A stretch of DNA of 64,000 nt. Source: Deltaproteobacteria bacterium. GTDB lineage: Bacteria > Myxococcota > UBA727 > VGSZ01. Below the pieces are notes generated by a model. It had not been told where the DNA came from. It did no database searches and worked only from the letters and a program-made list of their open reading frames with translations. Location of the stretch: assembly GCA_016177705.1 (NCBI GenBank), contig JACOUT010000002.1, forward strand, positions 339,604 to 403,603, in the 5' to 3' direction. The position numbers and the translations under genes are program-made. Shown here one piece after another: positions 42,227 through 51,971 of this stretch. Positions within the stretch are counted from its first letter, which is position 1. Every line of letters starts with the position of its first letter.

Positions 42227-45148
42227 TCATCCCTCGCCGTAGTCGGGCGCCTTCATGCCGAGCGACGGGTGAATCTCCCACCCCTCCTGGCCTCGCAGCT
42301 TGACGCCCTTCTCGGTGGCGCGCTTCCTCAGCTCGACCAGCAGCAGCTCGCAGCGCTCGCTCAGCTGCTCGCTCGCCGACGGGTGGTCGCGCATGCACTC
42401 GATGACGTCGTAGGCGTAGCGCATGCCGACGTCCTTCCTGTTCTGAAACGCGCTCCAGGTCGCGTGCTCCAGCTCGGGCAGGAGCTTGTCGAGCTCCTCG
42501 GGCTTCCACGCCGGGTTCTTGAGCGACAGCACCGTCGACACCTGCGGTGTGGAGGCGATGCGCCAGGTCTCGCTCAGCAGGTTGAGGCGCAGCCCCTCGG
42601 GGCAGCGCGGGTGCAGCAACAGCGCGTCGGCGAGCTGGTGGACCACCGCGTCGCGCGTCGTGCTGATGCGGAAGGCCAGGTACTCGCGGCCCTGCTGCTC
42701 GATGACGTCCGCCCAGTGGTAGCGCCAGCCGGTCTCGTCGTCGCCGGTGACCGCCACCGCCTGGTGCTTGGCGAGGTCGGGCACGGCGTCGTGGTTCCAC
42801 GCGGAGATGTCGTAGGTCTGGGTGAGCCAGGCAACGACGCGATCCTCCTGCGCGTCGGTGAGCAGCTCGTTTTGCAGCATGCGCGCGGCGTGCGGGATGA
42901 TGCGCTGCGCGAGCACGGCGTCGATGGTCTTGTCCGACAGCTCATGGCGCGAGGACAGGATGGCGAGCGCAATCGGATCCATCGGGTCTTTGGCCGAGAG
43001 CTGCGTGAACAGGTCATGCAGCACCTCGGGCGGCGTGGCGGGCGACGTGGCGATGCGCAGCCAGTCGGCGCGCGTGGCGTCGTAGGTCCACTCGCCGAAG
43101 GTCAGGGTCAGCCCCTTGGGCGGCCCGGTCTCCTCCTTGACGTTGATGCCCTCCATCTGCGCTTGCAGCCAGAACTGCGCGGTGGGCTCGAGGTCGACGA
43201 GCTTCTTGCCCTTGCCGCGCGCGCCCATCGCCTGCGCGGCGCCGAGCAGCATCAGCGCCATGGTGTGGTCGATCAGCTCGGGGGCGATCGAGTTCACCGC
43301 CTGGAAGTTCACCGGCAGGCCGTCGGCCAGCGCAGTGACGATGCGGCCGTCCTTCAGCCAGTAGTGGAAGGTCTCCTGCTCGCCCACCTTGGCCGCCAGG
43401 ATCTTGCGCAGCTTGCCCTCCTTGTCGGTGGCCAGCTCGCCGAGCCCGAGCGTGTCGATCTCGACCTTCTTCGACGACGCCGAGGCGAGGAACACCGGCG
43501 AGCTCATCGCCAGGAAGTCCTTCATGTCGATCGAGCGGTGCCCCGAGCAGCCGACCACCAGGAACTTCTTGTCGAGCGCCTTGGCCTTGTCGGTGAGGAT
43601 GACGTAGCCCTTCTTCTCGAGCTCCTTCTTGCGCCCCGGCGTGATGTAGGGGTCGTAGATGGTGATGCGCGCGCCGTCACCCGCGAAGCTGTCGGCCACA
43701 CCCTCGCCCACCTTGCCGGCGCCGACGACGAGCACGTCCTTGCGCGTCGGCGTGGTGGTGACGGCGTCGAGCACGCGGCGCACCGCCATCTTGACGGCGT
43801 CACCCACCTGCGCGCTCTCGAAGCGCTTGCCGTAGCTGCCGGCCACGTTGATGATGGGGAACTCGACGCCCTCGAGCTTGGAGATCTCGGTCAGCCCGCG
43901 CGTGGTCTGCTCGACCACCGTGAACAGGTGCTGCTTGTCGCGGTATCTCTCGAGGATGTACTTGGAGGCGTAGCCGCCGTCGTCGAGGATGAGGATGGGC
44001 TCGCCGTTTTGCAGGTGCCGCTGGTAGGCACGATCGACCGCCGCGCACACCACCCGATACATGTCGTCGATGTTGCCCTGCTCGGGCACCGTCACCTTGA
44101 GGCCGTGCGCGTTCTCGAGCGTGGCCTTGACCGCCGGGTTCTGCTGGTAGGGGATGCCGACGTACTCGGCGCGCGCCACGTCCATGCCGCAGCGGGTGAG
44201 TGACTCGACCAGCGGGTTCGCCTGGCCGAGCATGTGCTGCACCATGACGACGTTCGCGTCCTTGAACGGCTGCTTGGCAGCGAGCCGGTCCGCCAGCCCC
44301 GAGGTGAGCGTCATCGAGAGCGGCACCTCGGACAGGAGCGTCAGCACCTTGTCGAGGCGGGCGGCGTTCGCGTCGGGCGAGACCACCGCCTCCCACCCCG
44401 ACGACGCGGCCGGCGCAGCGGGCCCCGGCGAAGAGCTCCACGAGGGCAGCACGCCGTAGAGCTGCTGCAGCTTGGCGATGAAGGGGCCGTCGAGGTGCTG
44501 GAGCTTCATCTGATGTTGGGGGTGCGCGGCCTTGAAGCTCGCGGCCACATCGTCGAGCGTGGCGCCGGCGTACTGGATGGAGTCCATCCACCTGGCGAGG
44601 TGCGCTGCCAGCAGCCAATTGGGCTGCGGCGCCGAGGTGCCCGCGCACCACGGCGCCCCGAGCGCGGAGATGGCGCCGTGCCAGCCGGGCGCCTCGAGCA
44701 GTCGCGCCACCTCGATCGCCGACAGATGGCGCGCGTCGGTGCCGATCTTGTTCTCGATCGCCTTGGCGAGCACCTCGGGCTTCGGCGCCTTGCTGGTCGC
44801 GGGGACCGCGAGCGGCGCCATCGCCGCGGCCAGGCGGCTCGCCGTGTCGCGGGTCGGTGCGGGTGCCTCCTTGCCGGCCCCGACCACCAGCGTGGCGTGA
44901 AACGTGGTGTTGGCCTCGATGGTGGTCCCTTGTCCCACCTGGGTGAGGGGGCGCTCCCGGCCCGTGACCCGCAGAGCCTCGTGCTCGGCGGTCACCTTGT
45001 GGCCCTCGACGTGCTCGATGGGCAGCTTCTCGCTGGTTCGGTGGGTGCCGGTCGTACCCTTGCCGCCGTTCGCGCCAAGAGCCGCGTGCTTGGTGTGCGA
45101 CCGGATGCGGCCGCTGTTCCCAGCCGTAGGCGTCTTTCGGATCGGCAT
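42227..45148 (-). CDS. Giant S-adenosylhomocysteine-hydrolase-like protein, catalytic residues altered
   Basis: A 973-residue soluble protein. Residues about 270-690 resemble S-adenosylhomocysteine hydrolase (430-470 residues in normal enzymes): QHMLGQANPLVESL, GEPILILDDGGYASKY, VVEQTTRGLTEI, PIINVAGSYGKRFES, and the NAD loop VVGAGKVGEG (G476-G481). The hydrolase Lys-Phe-Asp-Asn segment reads K441-R-F-E-S here, and the late NIGHFDxE motif is replaced by LASASSKKVEID, so classical activity is doubtful. The N-terminal 250 residues and the C-terminal ~280 (helical, HEAT-like by eye) are not recognised. NAD-dependent sensing is one possibility. Confidence 0.72.
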   Translation of the reverse strand: MPIRKTPTAGNSGRIRSHTKHAALGANGGKGTTGTHRTSEKLPIEHVEGHKVTAEHEALRVTGRERPLTQVGQGTTIEANTTFHATLVVGAGKEAPAPTRDTASRLAAAMAPLAVPATSKAPKPEVLAKAIENKIGTDARHLSAIEVARLLEAPGWHGAISALGAPWCAGTSAPQPNWLLAAHLARWMDSIQYAGATLDDVAASFKAAHPQHQMKLQHLDGPFIAKLQQLYGVLPSWSSSPGPAAPAASSGWEAVVSPDANAARLDKVLTLLSEVPLSMTLTSGLADRLAAKQPFKDANVVMVQHMLGQANPLVESLTRCGMDVARAEYVGIPYQQNPAVKATLENAHGLKVTVPEQGNIDDMYRVVCAAVDRAYQRHLQNGEPILILDDGGYASKYILERYRDKQHLFTVVEQTTRGLTEISKLEGVEFPIINVAGSYGKRFESAQVGDAVKMAVRRVLDAVTTTPTRKDVLVVGAGKVGEGVADSFAGDGARITIYDPYITPGRKKELEKKGYVILTDKAKALDKKFLVVGCSGHRSIDMKDFLAMSSPVFLASASSKKVEIDTLGLGELATDKEGKLRKILAAKVGEQETFHYWLKDGRIVTALADGLPVNFQAVNSIAPELIDHTMALMLLGAAQAMGARGKGKKLVDLEPTAQFWLQAQMEGINVKEETGPPKGLTLTFGEWTYDATRADWLRIATSPATPPEVLHDLFTQLSAKDPMDPIALAILSSRHELSDKTIDAVLAQRIIPHAARMLQNELLTDAQEDRVVAWLTQTYDISAWNHDAVPDLAKHQAVAVTGDDETGWRYHWADVIEQQGREYLAFRISTTRDAVVHQLADALLLHPRCPEGLRLNLLSETWRIASTPQVSTVLSLKNPAWKPEELDKLLPELEHATWSAFQNRKDVGMRYAYDVIECMRDHPSASEQLSERCELLLVELRKRATEKGVKLRGQEGWEIHPSLGMKAPDYGEG

Positions 45149-45193
45149 GCCGGCGATGGAGACTAGCGGTGCCGGGGCCGCTTTGGCGCGCGC

Positions 45194-45421
45194 TCAGCCA
45201 GCCGTCGCCAGGAGGTCGGCCACCGCCGCTGCCAGCTCTGGGCCGGTAAACGGCTTGGCGAGCAGGCGCGGCCGAGGCGCGGGCCCTTCGGAGAGTCGCG
45301 CTGCGGACGCCAAGTCGCCGGTCATGAACAGCACGAGAATGCCGGGCTGGTGGGCGGCCAGGCGCTGCGCGAGCGTCAGGCCGTCAACGACCCGAGCGCA
45401 GGGCGCCGCGGCCCCTCGGGG
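45194..45421 (-). pseudogene. Receiver-domain remnant in frame after the CheB/CheR-PAS stop
   Basis: Directly after the TGA of the next gene upstream (45424-45422), the same frame codes 75 residues to a TGA at 45196-45194. From residue 12 they match the second half of a response-regulator receiver: DGLTLAQRLAAHQPGILVLF, MTGDLAS, then the conserved LLAKPFTGPEL and the final helix. The first half with the phosphoacceptor Asp is missing, and there is no ATG or GTG start ahead of the domain. This looks like what remains after deletion of a histidine-kinase/receiver segment. It is not expected to be functional. Confidence 0.75.
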
Positions 45422-48400
45422 TCAGACCGGTCGGTCACGCTCCCCGCCCCGCACCCTGGGATCCTCCCGGGTCGCACGCTCGGTGGTAGCCAATGCGTAC
45501 ACGTCGCCCACCTCATTGTGAAGCGCGGTGCAGGTGAGCGCCACCGCGACCCGTCGGCCCCCCTTGGCGATGCGACTGGTCCGGTAGACCGCCACCGGCG
45601 ACGCGGCGGAGATCTGCCGGAGCGCGGCAAGCTCGGTCGCGCGCAGCTCCTCGGGCACGAGGTCGCGGATGTTGCGCCCGAGCACCTCCTTTTCCGAGAA
45701 GCCGTAGAGACGTGCCGCGGCCGGATTCCACGCGAGCAACTTGCCGTCGAGATCCTGCAGCGTGATGGCGTCGCTCGAGTCCACCACCACCGCCGCAAGG
45801 CGCCGCTCCGCCGCGCTCTCGCGGAGCCGCTCCTTCGCTTGGCGCAGCTCCGTCGTGTCGGTGAACGTGACCACCACGCCCTCGATGACATTCTCCTGCG
45901 TTCGATAGGGGCGGATGCGCAGCAGCTGCCAGCTGCCCGCGCGCGTCTGCACCTCGAGCTCTTTGGGCACCAGCGTATCGAGCACGGCGCGGACGTCGTC
46001 GGCGAGGCGGTCGTAGCCCACCAGGTTGGCGACGAGGTCACCCACAGAGCGGCCGATGTCCGACGGAATCAGGTTGACGATCTGCGTGACGGCGGGCGTG
46101 AAGCGCAGGATGCGCAGCTGGTGGTCGACGAAGATGGTGCCGATGCCGGTGCCCGCGAGCAGGTTGGCCATGTCGTCGTTGGCGCGCGACAGGTCGGTGA
46201 CCTTGGCCTGCAACTCGCCGTTGACGGTCGAGAGCTCCTCGTTGACCGACTGCAGCTCTTCCTTGGAGGTCTCGAGCTCCTCGTTGGTCGACTGCAGCTC
46301 CTCGTTGACCGACTGCATCTCCTCGTTGGCAGACTTGAGCTCCTCGTTGGTGGCGTTCAAGAACTGCTCTTGCGAACGCAGCTCTTCGCGCAGCGACGTC
46401 ACCTCGGCCTCGTGGTCGGCGGCGCGCTGCTCACGAAGGCCGCCGCCGCGCTTGGGCGCCGCCGCGCTCTGCTTGGCCTCGACCGTCGCGCGCGCCTCCT
46501 GGAGGATCACCAGGATCAGGCCCGGCGCCGCGCCGAAGCCCCGCGGCGCGAGCGGCCGCACCGTCAGATCAACGGTGGTGAAGCTGCCATTGGTCTTGAC
46601 GCGAAGCCCAGCTCGATATTCCACCTCGCGCTCGGCGACCGCCTTGCGCAGCGCGGAGGTCAGCTCGCGTCGCAGCCCCTCGCGCGCCATCTTGAGCACG
46701 TTGAGGCTCGCCTCGCCAGCCGCGGGCTCGAGGTAGGAGCCGGTGCGGCCGTGCAGATAGAGCACGTCGCCGCCATCATTGACCAACGCCGCCACGGCGG
46801 GACACTCGGCCAACAGCGCCTGCTCGACGATCTCGCGCAGCTCGGCCTTGGTGGTGGCGCGCGCGCGACGCGACGCCTGGCTCGCGCCGGCCGACTCCGT
46901 CTGCGCGGCCACCCAGAAGCCCGACGGCGGCCGCGACAGGCGCGACGAGTCACCGCGCCGCGCGTAGAGCTTCGCCTTGGCGTCGACGGTCTCGAACAGA
47001 TCGGCGAAGTCACCGATGGTCTCGGAGGTTCCGAGGAACAGGAAGCCACCGGGCCGCAACGCGTAGTGAAAGAGCGGGATGAGCTTCCTTTGCAGCGAGG
47101 CGCCGAGGTAGATCATCAAGTTGCGGCAGGAGATGAGGTCGAGCCGAGAGAAGGGCGGATCCTTGATGACGTCCTGCTCGGAGAACACCAGCAGGTCTCG
47201 GATGCCCTTGCGGATGCGGTAGCTGCCGGTGTCGGCGTCGAGGCTGAAGAAGCGCGCGAGGCGGTCGGGCGGCATCTCCGCGGCAACGGCGGCGCCATAG
47301 ACGCCGGCGCGCGCCTCCTCGATGGCTGCGCCGTCGAGATCGGTCGCGAACACCTGCAGCTTGAGGTTGCGCTTGAGCGCCTCGGCTTGCTCGTAGAGCA
47401 GCATGGCGATCGAATAGGCCTCCTCGCCGGTGGAGCAGCCTGGCACCCAGACGCGAATCGCCTCACCCGGCTCGTGGCTCGCGAGGAGCTGCGGCAGCAC
47501 CTCGTGCTCGAGCACACGGAACGCCTCCGGGTCGCGAAAGAAGCCGGTCACGCCGATCAACAGATCGCGGAAGAGCGCCTCCACCTCGGCCCTGCTCTGC
47601 TTCAGGAGCTCGACGTAGTCGGTGAGCTGCGCGAGGCGGTGCACCGCCATGCGTCGCTCGACGCGCCGAGCGATGGTGTTGGCCTTGTATTGGGAGAAGT
47701 CGTGGCCGGTCTGCGAGACCAGCAGGGCGAACAGCGTGCGCCAGGCCCTCTCGACGACGGGGGTGTGGGGCATCGGCAGGCGCCCGGTCCCGCCGTAGGC
47801 GACGTAGGTCGCGAGCTGCTCGGCCATGGCGGAGGGCTGCAGCACGTAGTCGACGACGCCGGTGGCGATACACGCACGCGGCATGCCGTCGTACTCGGCG
47901 GAGTCGGGCGACTGCGCCATCACCATGCCGCCTGCGGCCTTGATCGCGCGCACGCCCTGGGCGCCATCGCTGCCGGTGCCCGACAGCACGATGCCGATGG
48001 CGCGCTCGCCTTGATCGTCTGCGAGCGAGCGAAAGAAGGAGTCGATCGGCAGACGCAGGCCGCGTGGCGCCGTCGGCTCATAGAGGTGGAGCTTGCCCTT
48101 GACCAGCGCCATGTCACGGTTGGGCGGGATGATGAACGCGCAGTTGGGCCGTATCTCCATGCCGTCGGTGACCTCGACGACGTCGAGGGTGGTGCTGCGC
48201 TTGATCAGCTCGGCGAGGATGCTCTTGTGGTCGGGTGCCAGGTGCTGCACCAGCACGAACGCCATGCCCGGCAGCTTGTCGGCGGGCCAGCCCGCGAAGA
48301 ACGCCTCGAAGGCGGCGAGGCCGCCCGCCGAGGCGCCGATGCCCACCACGGGGATGGGGCCGGTCGTGTCCGGCGCGGGCGCCTCGACGGCCGTGGAGGG

Positions 48401-48454
48401 TTCCGCTGGCGCTCGCGTGGCCCTCTTCGCGGGCTTCTTTCGCTTGGTCGCCAT
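45422..48454 (-). CDS. CheB-CheR-PAS fusion sensor protein
   Basis: A 1010-residue protein combining a methylesterase (CheB, about 35-215: S42 in GIGASAGG, VQHLAPDHKS, SGTGSDGA) and a methyltransferase (CheR, about 230-490: FFRDPEAF, VWVPGCSTGEEAYS, DLISCRNLMIYL, LFLGTSE). A PAS-like region, a coiled coil (NEELKSANEEMQSVNEELQS, about 690-760) and at least two more PAS domains follow to the end. Such fusions usually end in a histidine kinase; this one stops after the last PAS, and an in-frame receiver fragment follows. Without the kinase it may still methylate or demethylate a partner. Confidence 0.92.
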   Translation of the reverse strand: MATKRKKPAKRATRAPAEPSTAVEAPAPDTTGPIPVVGIGASAGGLAAFEAFFAGWPADKLPGMAFVLVQHLAPDHKSILAELIKRSTTLDVVEVTDGMEIRPNCAFIIPPNRDMALVKGKLHLYEPTAPRGLRLPIDSFFRSLADDQGERAIGIVLSGTGSDGAQGVRAIKAAGGMVMAQSPDSAEYDGMPRACIATGVVDYVLQPSAMAEQLATYVAYGGTGRLPMPHTPVVERAWRTLFALLVSQTGHDFSQYKANTIARRVERRMAVHRLAQLTDYVELLKQSRAEVEALFRDLLIGVTGFFRDPEAFRVLEHEVLPQLLASHEPGEAIRVWVPGCSTGEEAYSIAMLLYEQAEALKRNLKLQVFATDLDGAAIEEARAGVYGAAVAAEMPPDRLARFFSLDADTGSYRIRKGIRDLLVFSEQDVIKDPPFSRLDLISCRNLMIYLGASLQRKLIPLFHYALRPGGFLFLGTSETIGDFADLFETVDAKAKLYARRGDSSRLSRPPSGFWVAAQTESAGASQASRRARATTKAELREIVEQALLAECPAVAALVNDGGDVLYLHGRTGSYLEPAAGEASLNVLKMAREGLRRELTSALRKAVAEREVEYRAGLRVKTNGSFTTVDLTVRPLAPRGFGAAPGLILVILQEARATVEAKQSAAAPKRGGGLREQRAADHEAEVTSLREELRSQEQFLNATNEELKSANEEMQSVNEELQSTNEELETSKEELQSVNEELSTVNGELQAKVTDLSRANDDMANLLAGTGIGTIFVDHQLRILRFTPAVTQIVNLIPSDIGRSVGDLVANLVGYDRLADDVRAVLDTLVPKELEVQTRAGSWQLLRIRPYRTQENVIEGVVVTFTDTTELRQAKERLRESAAERRLAAVVVDSSDAITLQDLDGKLLAWNPAAARLYGFSEKEVLGRNIRDLVPEELRATELAALRQISAASPVAVYRTSRIAKGGRRVAVALTCTALHNEVGDVYALATTERATREDPRVRGGERDRPV

Positions 48455-48524
48455 CTCGACCCTCTAGCCGTGCGCTGCCGAGCGCACAATCGAGCAGGCG
48501 CTGCGCGAGGCAGCCCGCTCGGCG

Positions 48525-50306
48525 TCAGGCCTCGACGGAGAGCAGCTTCGCGATTGCCGTCGTCAACTCGTGGGCGCCGAACGGTTTGCGCAGCAGGTGA
48601 TGCCCTCGATCGAGGGACGCCTCGGGCGCCTCGGAACCCTCCAGGTACCCCGTCATGAGCAGCACCTTGAGCTGGGGGCGGCGTTCGGCAAGGTGTCGCA
48701 CGAGCGTGGGCCCGTCCATGCCCGGCATGCTCACGTCGGTCGCGACGAAGCGGTAGCGGTCCGGATCGGCGGAGAACAGCACCAGGGCCTGCGCCCCGCT
48801 CGGCGCGTCGTCGACCTCGAAGCCGAGGCGCGACAGCATGCGCCGCACGACCCCGCGCAGCAGGTGCTCGTCTTCGACGAGCAGCACGCGGCCGCTGAAC
48901 CGTCGCGCCACCGGCTCGGGCGCAGGCAAGGAGGGCGTTGGTGACGACGCTGGCGCTGGAGCGCGCGGCAACAGGATGGTGAAGGTGGTGCCGCGGCCAG
49001 CTTGGCTCTCGACGTCGATGCGACCGCCGCTCTGCGCGACGATGCCATGGACGAGGGCCAGGCCAAGGCCGGTGCCCTGTCCGAAGGGTTTGGTGGTGAA
49101 GAACGGTTCGAAGACGTGGGCCACCACGTCGGCGGGGATGCCGCAGCCGGTGTCGGTGACGCGCAGGCGCACGTACGCGCCGGGGGCCAGTGGCTCCCCG
49201 CGCGCGCGATCGCCGGCGCCGACCTCGACGTCGTCGGCTCGAATGACCAGCTCGCCTCCCTCCGGCATGGCGTCGCGCGCGTTGATGGCGAGGTTGACCA
49301 GCAGGTGCTCGAGCTGAGCGGGATCGACGAAGGGTGAGCCGACCAGATCTGCCAGCTCGAAGCGCAGCTCGGTGTCGGGGCGGAGCTGCGTCTGCATGAT
49401 TCGCTCGAGGTCACGCGCGGTCGCACGCAGATCGACGGTCATGGGACTGAGCGCTTGCCTCCTGCCAAAGGCGAGCAACTGCCGCGCGACGTCGCGCGAA
49501 CGCCGCGCCGCCGTCGCGATGGCGGCGATGTCGCTCGCGATGGGGTCAGTGGGCGGCAGCGCCGCTGCGACGAGCTCGGCGTGCCCGAGGATGACGGCGA
49601 GCATGTTGTTGAACTCGTGCGCCACGCCGCTCGCCAGCGTGCCGATGGCGGCCATCTTTCGCGCGTGCTCGACCTCGTCACCGAGCCGTCGACTCTCGGT
49701 GATGTCGGTGAGCGTTGCCCAGCAGGCGGCGTCCCCGAGTGTGCCGTCGGGCACCGGCCTGACGTCGATGCGGATCCAACGGAGCTGCTCGTCACCCGTC
49801 GTGAGGCGCAGGTCGCACGAGAACCCGGCGGGCTGGCCGCGGGAGCCTCGGCGCGTCAGGTAGTAGCGATCCTGGTCGACCGCAGCGATGAAGCGCGCCA
49901 AGGGCGCTTGGACCAGCGTGGCCCGGTCGAGGCCGAGTAGAGCCGCTGCGGTCAGGTTGGCCTCGACGATCCGATCGTCGCCGTCGAGCGTCAGGTAGCC
50001 GACCGGCGCCAGGTCGTAGAGACGGAAGTAGCGCTCCCGCGAGGTGGCCAGCGCCTGCTCGGTGCTGCGCAGCTGGGTGTTCTGCAGCTCGAGCTCGATC
50101 TGGTGGACCTGCAGATCGTGAAGCAGCTCTTCCGCCGCCTCGCGGGAGAGCCCCTCGAGGGTCGGGCGGGCGAGCAGCGCGCGGCGCCGCGCCACGTCCT
50201 TCGCACGGTGGAGCAAGGTCGGCTCGCCATCGAACGTGGCGGCGCCCTCCTCGCGATCGCTCTCGCCCGCGCGATGCACGCCGGGCGACGGTGGTTGGTG
50301 CTTCAT
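48525..50306 (-). CDS. Hybrid PAS histidine kinase with C-terminal receiver
   Basis: A 593-residue soluble sensor. An N-terminal helical segment (QIELELQNTQLRSTEQAL) and a PAS domain (about 88-205) lead to HisKA with His 230 (LASGVAHEFNNMLAVILGH). HATPase_c follows with NLAINARDAMPEGG, DTGCGIPADV, GTGLGLALVHGI. The receiver (about 475-590) has VEDE, phosphoacceptor D in ATDVSMPGMDG, and KPFGAHEL. It is soluble, so it probably senses a cytoplasmic signal or partner. Its receiver is clearly related to the remnant beside the CheB-CheR gene. 227 bases without a gene separate it from the regulator gene next door. Confidence 0.92.
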   Translation of the reverse strand: MKHQPPSPGVHRAGESDREEGAATFDGEPTLLHRAKDVARRRALLARPTLEGLSREAAEELLHDLQVHQIELELQNTQLRSTEQALATSRERYFRLYDLAPVGYLTLDGDDRIVEANLTAAALLGLDRATLVQAPLARFIAAVDQDRYYLTRRGSRGQPAGFSCDLRLTTGDEQLRWIRIDVRPVPDGTLGDAACWATLTDITESRRLGDEVEHARKMAAIGTLASGVAHEFNNMLAVILGHAELVAAALPPTDPIASDIAAIATAARRSRDVARQLLAFGRRQALSPMTVDLRATARDLERIMQTQLRPDTELRFELADLVGSPFVDPAQLEHLLVNLAINARDAMPEGGELVIRADDVEVGAGDRARGEPLAPGAYVRLRVTDTGCGIPADVVAHVFEPFFTTKPFGQGTGLGLALVHGIVAQSGGRIDVESQAGRGTTFTILLPRAPAPASSPTPSLPAPEPVARRFSGRVLLVEDEHLLRGVVRRMLSRLGFEVDDAPSGAQALVLFSADPDRYRFVATDVSMPGMDGPTLVRHLAERRPQLKVLLMTGYLEGSEAPEASLDRGHHLLRKPFGAHELTTAIAKLLSVEA

Positions 50307-50533
50307 TGCCGGTACCCCCAGGCATCGTCTGCCAGCGCTTGTTCGCCGCTCGGCTCAGCCTAGGCCTCGCGGCGCGAGCCGTCGCACCAATCGACAGCAT
50401 GGCCACAGGAATGGCCATTCGTCGTTGGATGCGCGCCGCGCCCCGGCGTTCCGTCCTTGATTCCCTCATCGAGGTGCAACAGGTTGAATACTGAGCGCGC
50501 GCGCACATGAGCGCAGGACGCATGTCGGGCTCG

Positions 50534-51955
50534 CTAAGGAAGCACACGCAACGGCGAGGCATAGAACGACACACCGCGCACGTTCTCGTCGACGTGTAGC
50601 GGCGCCGACACCGCCGGAAACGCCCGCTCGGTGCAGTCGATGCGCTGACAAAGCCTGCAGGTCACGCCCACCGGCATCAGGTGCTCGAGGTCGACGCCGT
50701 CCGCGTAGACGAGCTTCTTGGCGTGCTCCACGCGGCAGCCGAGGCCGAGCGCCTGCGGGCTCTGCTGCGGCGCGTAGCCCACGCTCGACTTCTTCACGGT
50801 CGAGGAGATGCAGAAGAAGCGTGAGCCGTCGGGCATCTCGCTCACCTGCGTCTTGATGACGCCGGGGGTCTGAAACGCGGTGAACACGTTCCAGCGCGGG
50901 CAGGCACCGGCGAAGCGCGCGAAGCGGATGCCCGAGCCCGAGAAGCGCTTACTGATGTTGCCGGCGACGTCGACCCGGATGAGGTGGAAGGGCACGCCCT
51001 GCGCGCCGGGGCGACGCAGCGTGGTGACGCGGTGGCACACCTGCTCGAAGGAGGTGCGGAAGCGGTGCCCGAGCAGCTCGAGGTCGTAGCGCAGACTCTC
51101 GGCGGCCTCGAAGAAGGCGGCGTAGGGCATGAGCACCGCGCCGGCGAAGTAGCTGGCGAGCGCCACGCGGCCGAGGCGGCGCGCGTCGTCGGAGGTGAGC
51201 CCCTGGTCGGCGCAGGTGCGGTCGAGGAAGGCCTTGGCGTCGAACAGCGCGATCTGGTGCGCGAGCTGGAAGTTCCTACTGCGCGGCGGCAACAGCTCCG
51301 AGATGGCGAGGTGGCGCGCCTCGGGGTCGTAGCGGCGCAGCACGCTCTGCCCTTGCGCGGCGCGGATGACCTCGACGGTGACGCCGTGGCGCTCCTCGAG
51401 GTAGCGCACCAGGCCGCGCGTCAGGTCGTCGTCGACGATGCGGCCGTCCTTCCGGACCTTCTCGGCCAGCTCCTCGAGCTCGGGGAACCAGTTCATGTGG
51501 CGCTGCAGGAGGTCACTCACCTCTTCGGAGGGCGCCTCGCCGGGCACGCTCTCGAGCGCGACCGGGCCCGTGCCCTGCTGACCGCGCGCGCTCTGGTAGG
51601 CGCGGTAGAGGGCGCACACGGCGCGCGCCAGGCCGGGCTGGGCCTGCGCCAGCTCCCGCACCTCGACGGTGCCGAGCTCGGCGCCCTCGAACAGCGGATC
51701 GCCGAAGACCTCGAGCAGCTCGCTTTGCAGCTGGCCCGAGTCATCGGCCGCGAAGGCGGCAAGGTCGATGGAGAAGGTCTGGGCGAGCGCGATCAACACG
51801 TGCGCCGGCAAGGGCCGGCGGTCGTTCTCGATCAGGTTCAGGTAGGCCGGTGAGATGCCGAGGCGGTCGGCCATCTGCTGCTGCGTCAGGCCTTCACGCC
51901 GGCGCAGCCGGCGTAAGCGCCCACCGAGCTTGGGGATCTCCCGCTTGGTGGCCAT
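50534..51955 (-). CDS. XRE/ScfR-RamB-like transcription regulator of the glyoxylate shunt
   Basis: A 473-residue regulator. The N-terminal HTH_XRE domain (about 12-66: LTQQQMADRLGISPAYLNLIEN) is followed by an IrrE/ImmA-like domain in which the usual HExxH is changed (FQLAHQIALF). The C-terminal domain ends with a Cys motif (GVTCRLCQRIDCTERAFP). This architecture matches RamB and ScfR, which control acetate, propionate or short-chain acyl-CoA use. Its divergent position to aceB-aceA strongly supports control of that operon. The gene has a strong GGAGG site. An inverted repeat starts 17 bases upstream of its ATG, suggesting self-control too. Confidence 0.88.
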   Translation of the reverse strand: MATKREIPKLGGRLRRLRRREGLTQQQMADRLGISPAYLNLIENDRRPLPAHVLIALAQTFSIDLAAFAADDSGQLQSELLEVFGDPLFEGAELGTVEVRELAQAQPGLARAVCALYRAYQSARGQQGTGPVALESVPGEAPSEEVSDLLQRHMNWFPELEELAEKVRKDGRIVDDDLTRGLVRYLEERHGVTVEVIRAAQGQSVLRRYDPEARHLAISELLPPRSRNFQLAHQIALFDAKAFLDRTCADQGLTSDDARRLGRVALASYFAGAVLMPYAAFFEAAESLRYDLELLGHRFRTSFEQVCHRVTTLRRPGAQGVPFHLIRVDVAGNISKRFSGSGIRFARFAGACPRWNVFTAFQTPGVIKTQVSEMPDGSRFFCISSTVKKSSVGYAPQQSPQALGLGCRVEHAKKLVYADGVDLEHLMPVGVTCRLCQRIDCTERAFPAVSAPLHVDENVRGVSFYASPLRVLP

Positions 51956-51971
51956 GTGACCTCCTAACTGA

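Noticed and set aside
45422..45424. TGA read-through (selenocysteine or suppression) into the receiver fragment
   Set aside because: The fragment lacks the first half of the receiver including the phosphoacceptor, so read-through would not give a working domain. No selenocysteine-type hairpin is obvious downstream.
45350..48658. A 1102-residue + strand frame opposite the CheB-CheR gene
   Set aside because: The minus-strand frame has all CheB and CheR motifs. The + frame has none and overlaps the whole gene.
50307..50533. The largest gap, checked for a small gene or RNA
   Set aside because: Short open frames are all unsupported by ribosome sites or conservation, and I see no tRNA-like or terminator-like structure.
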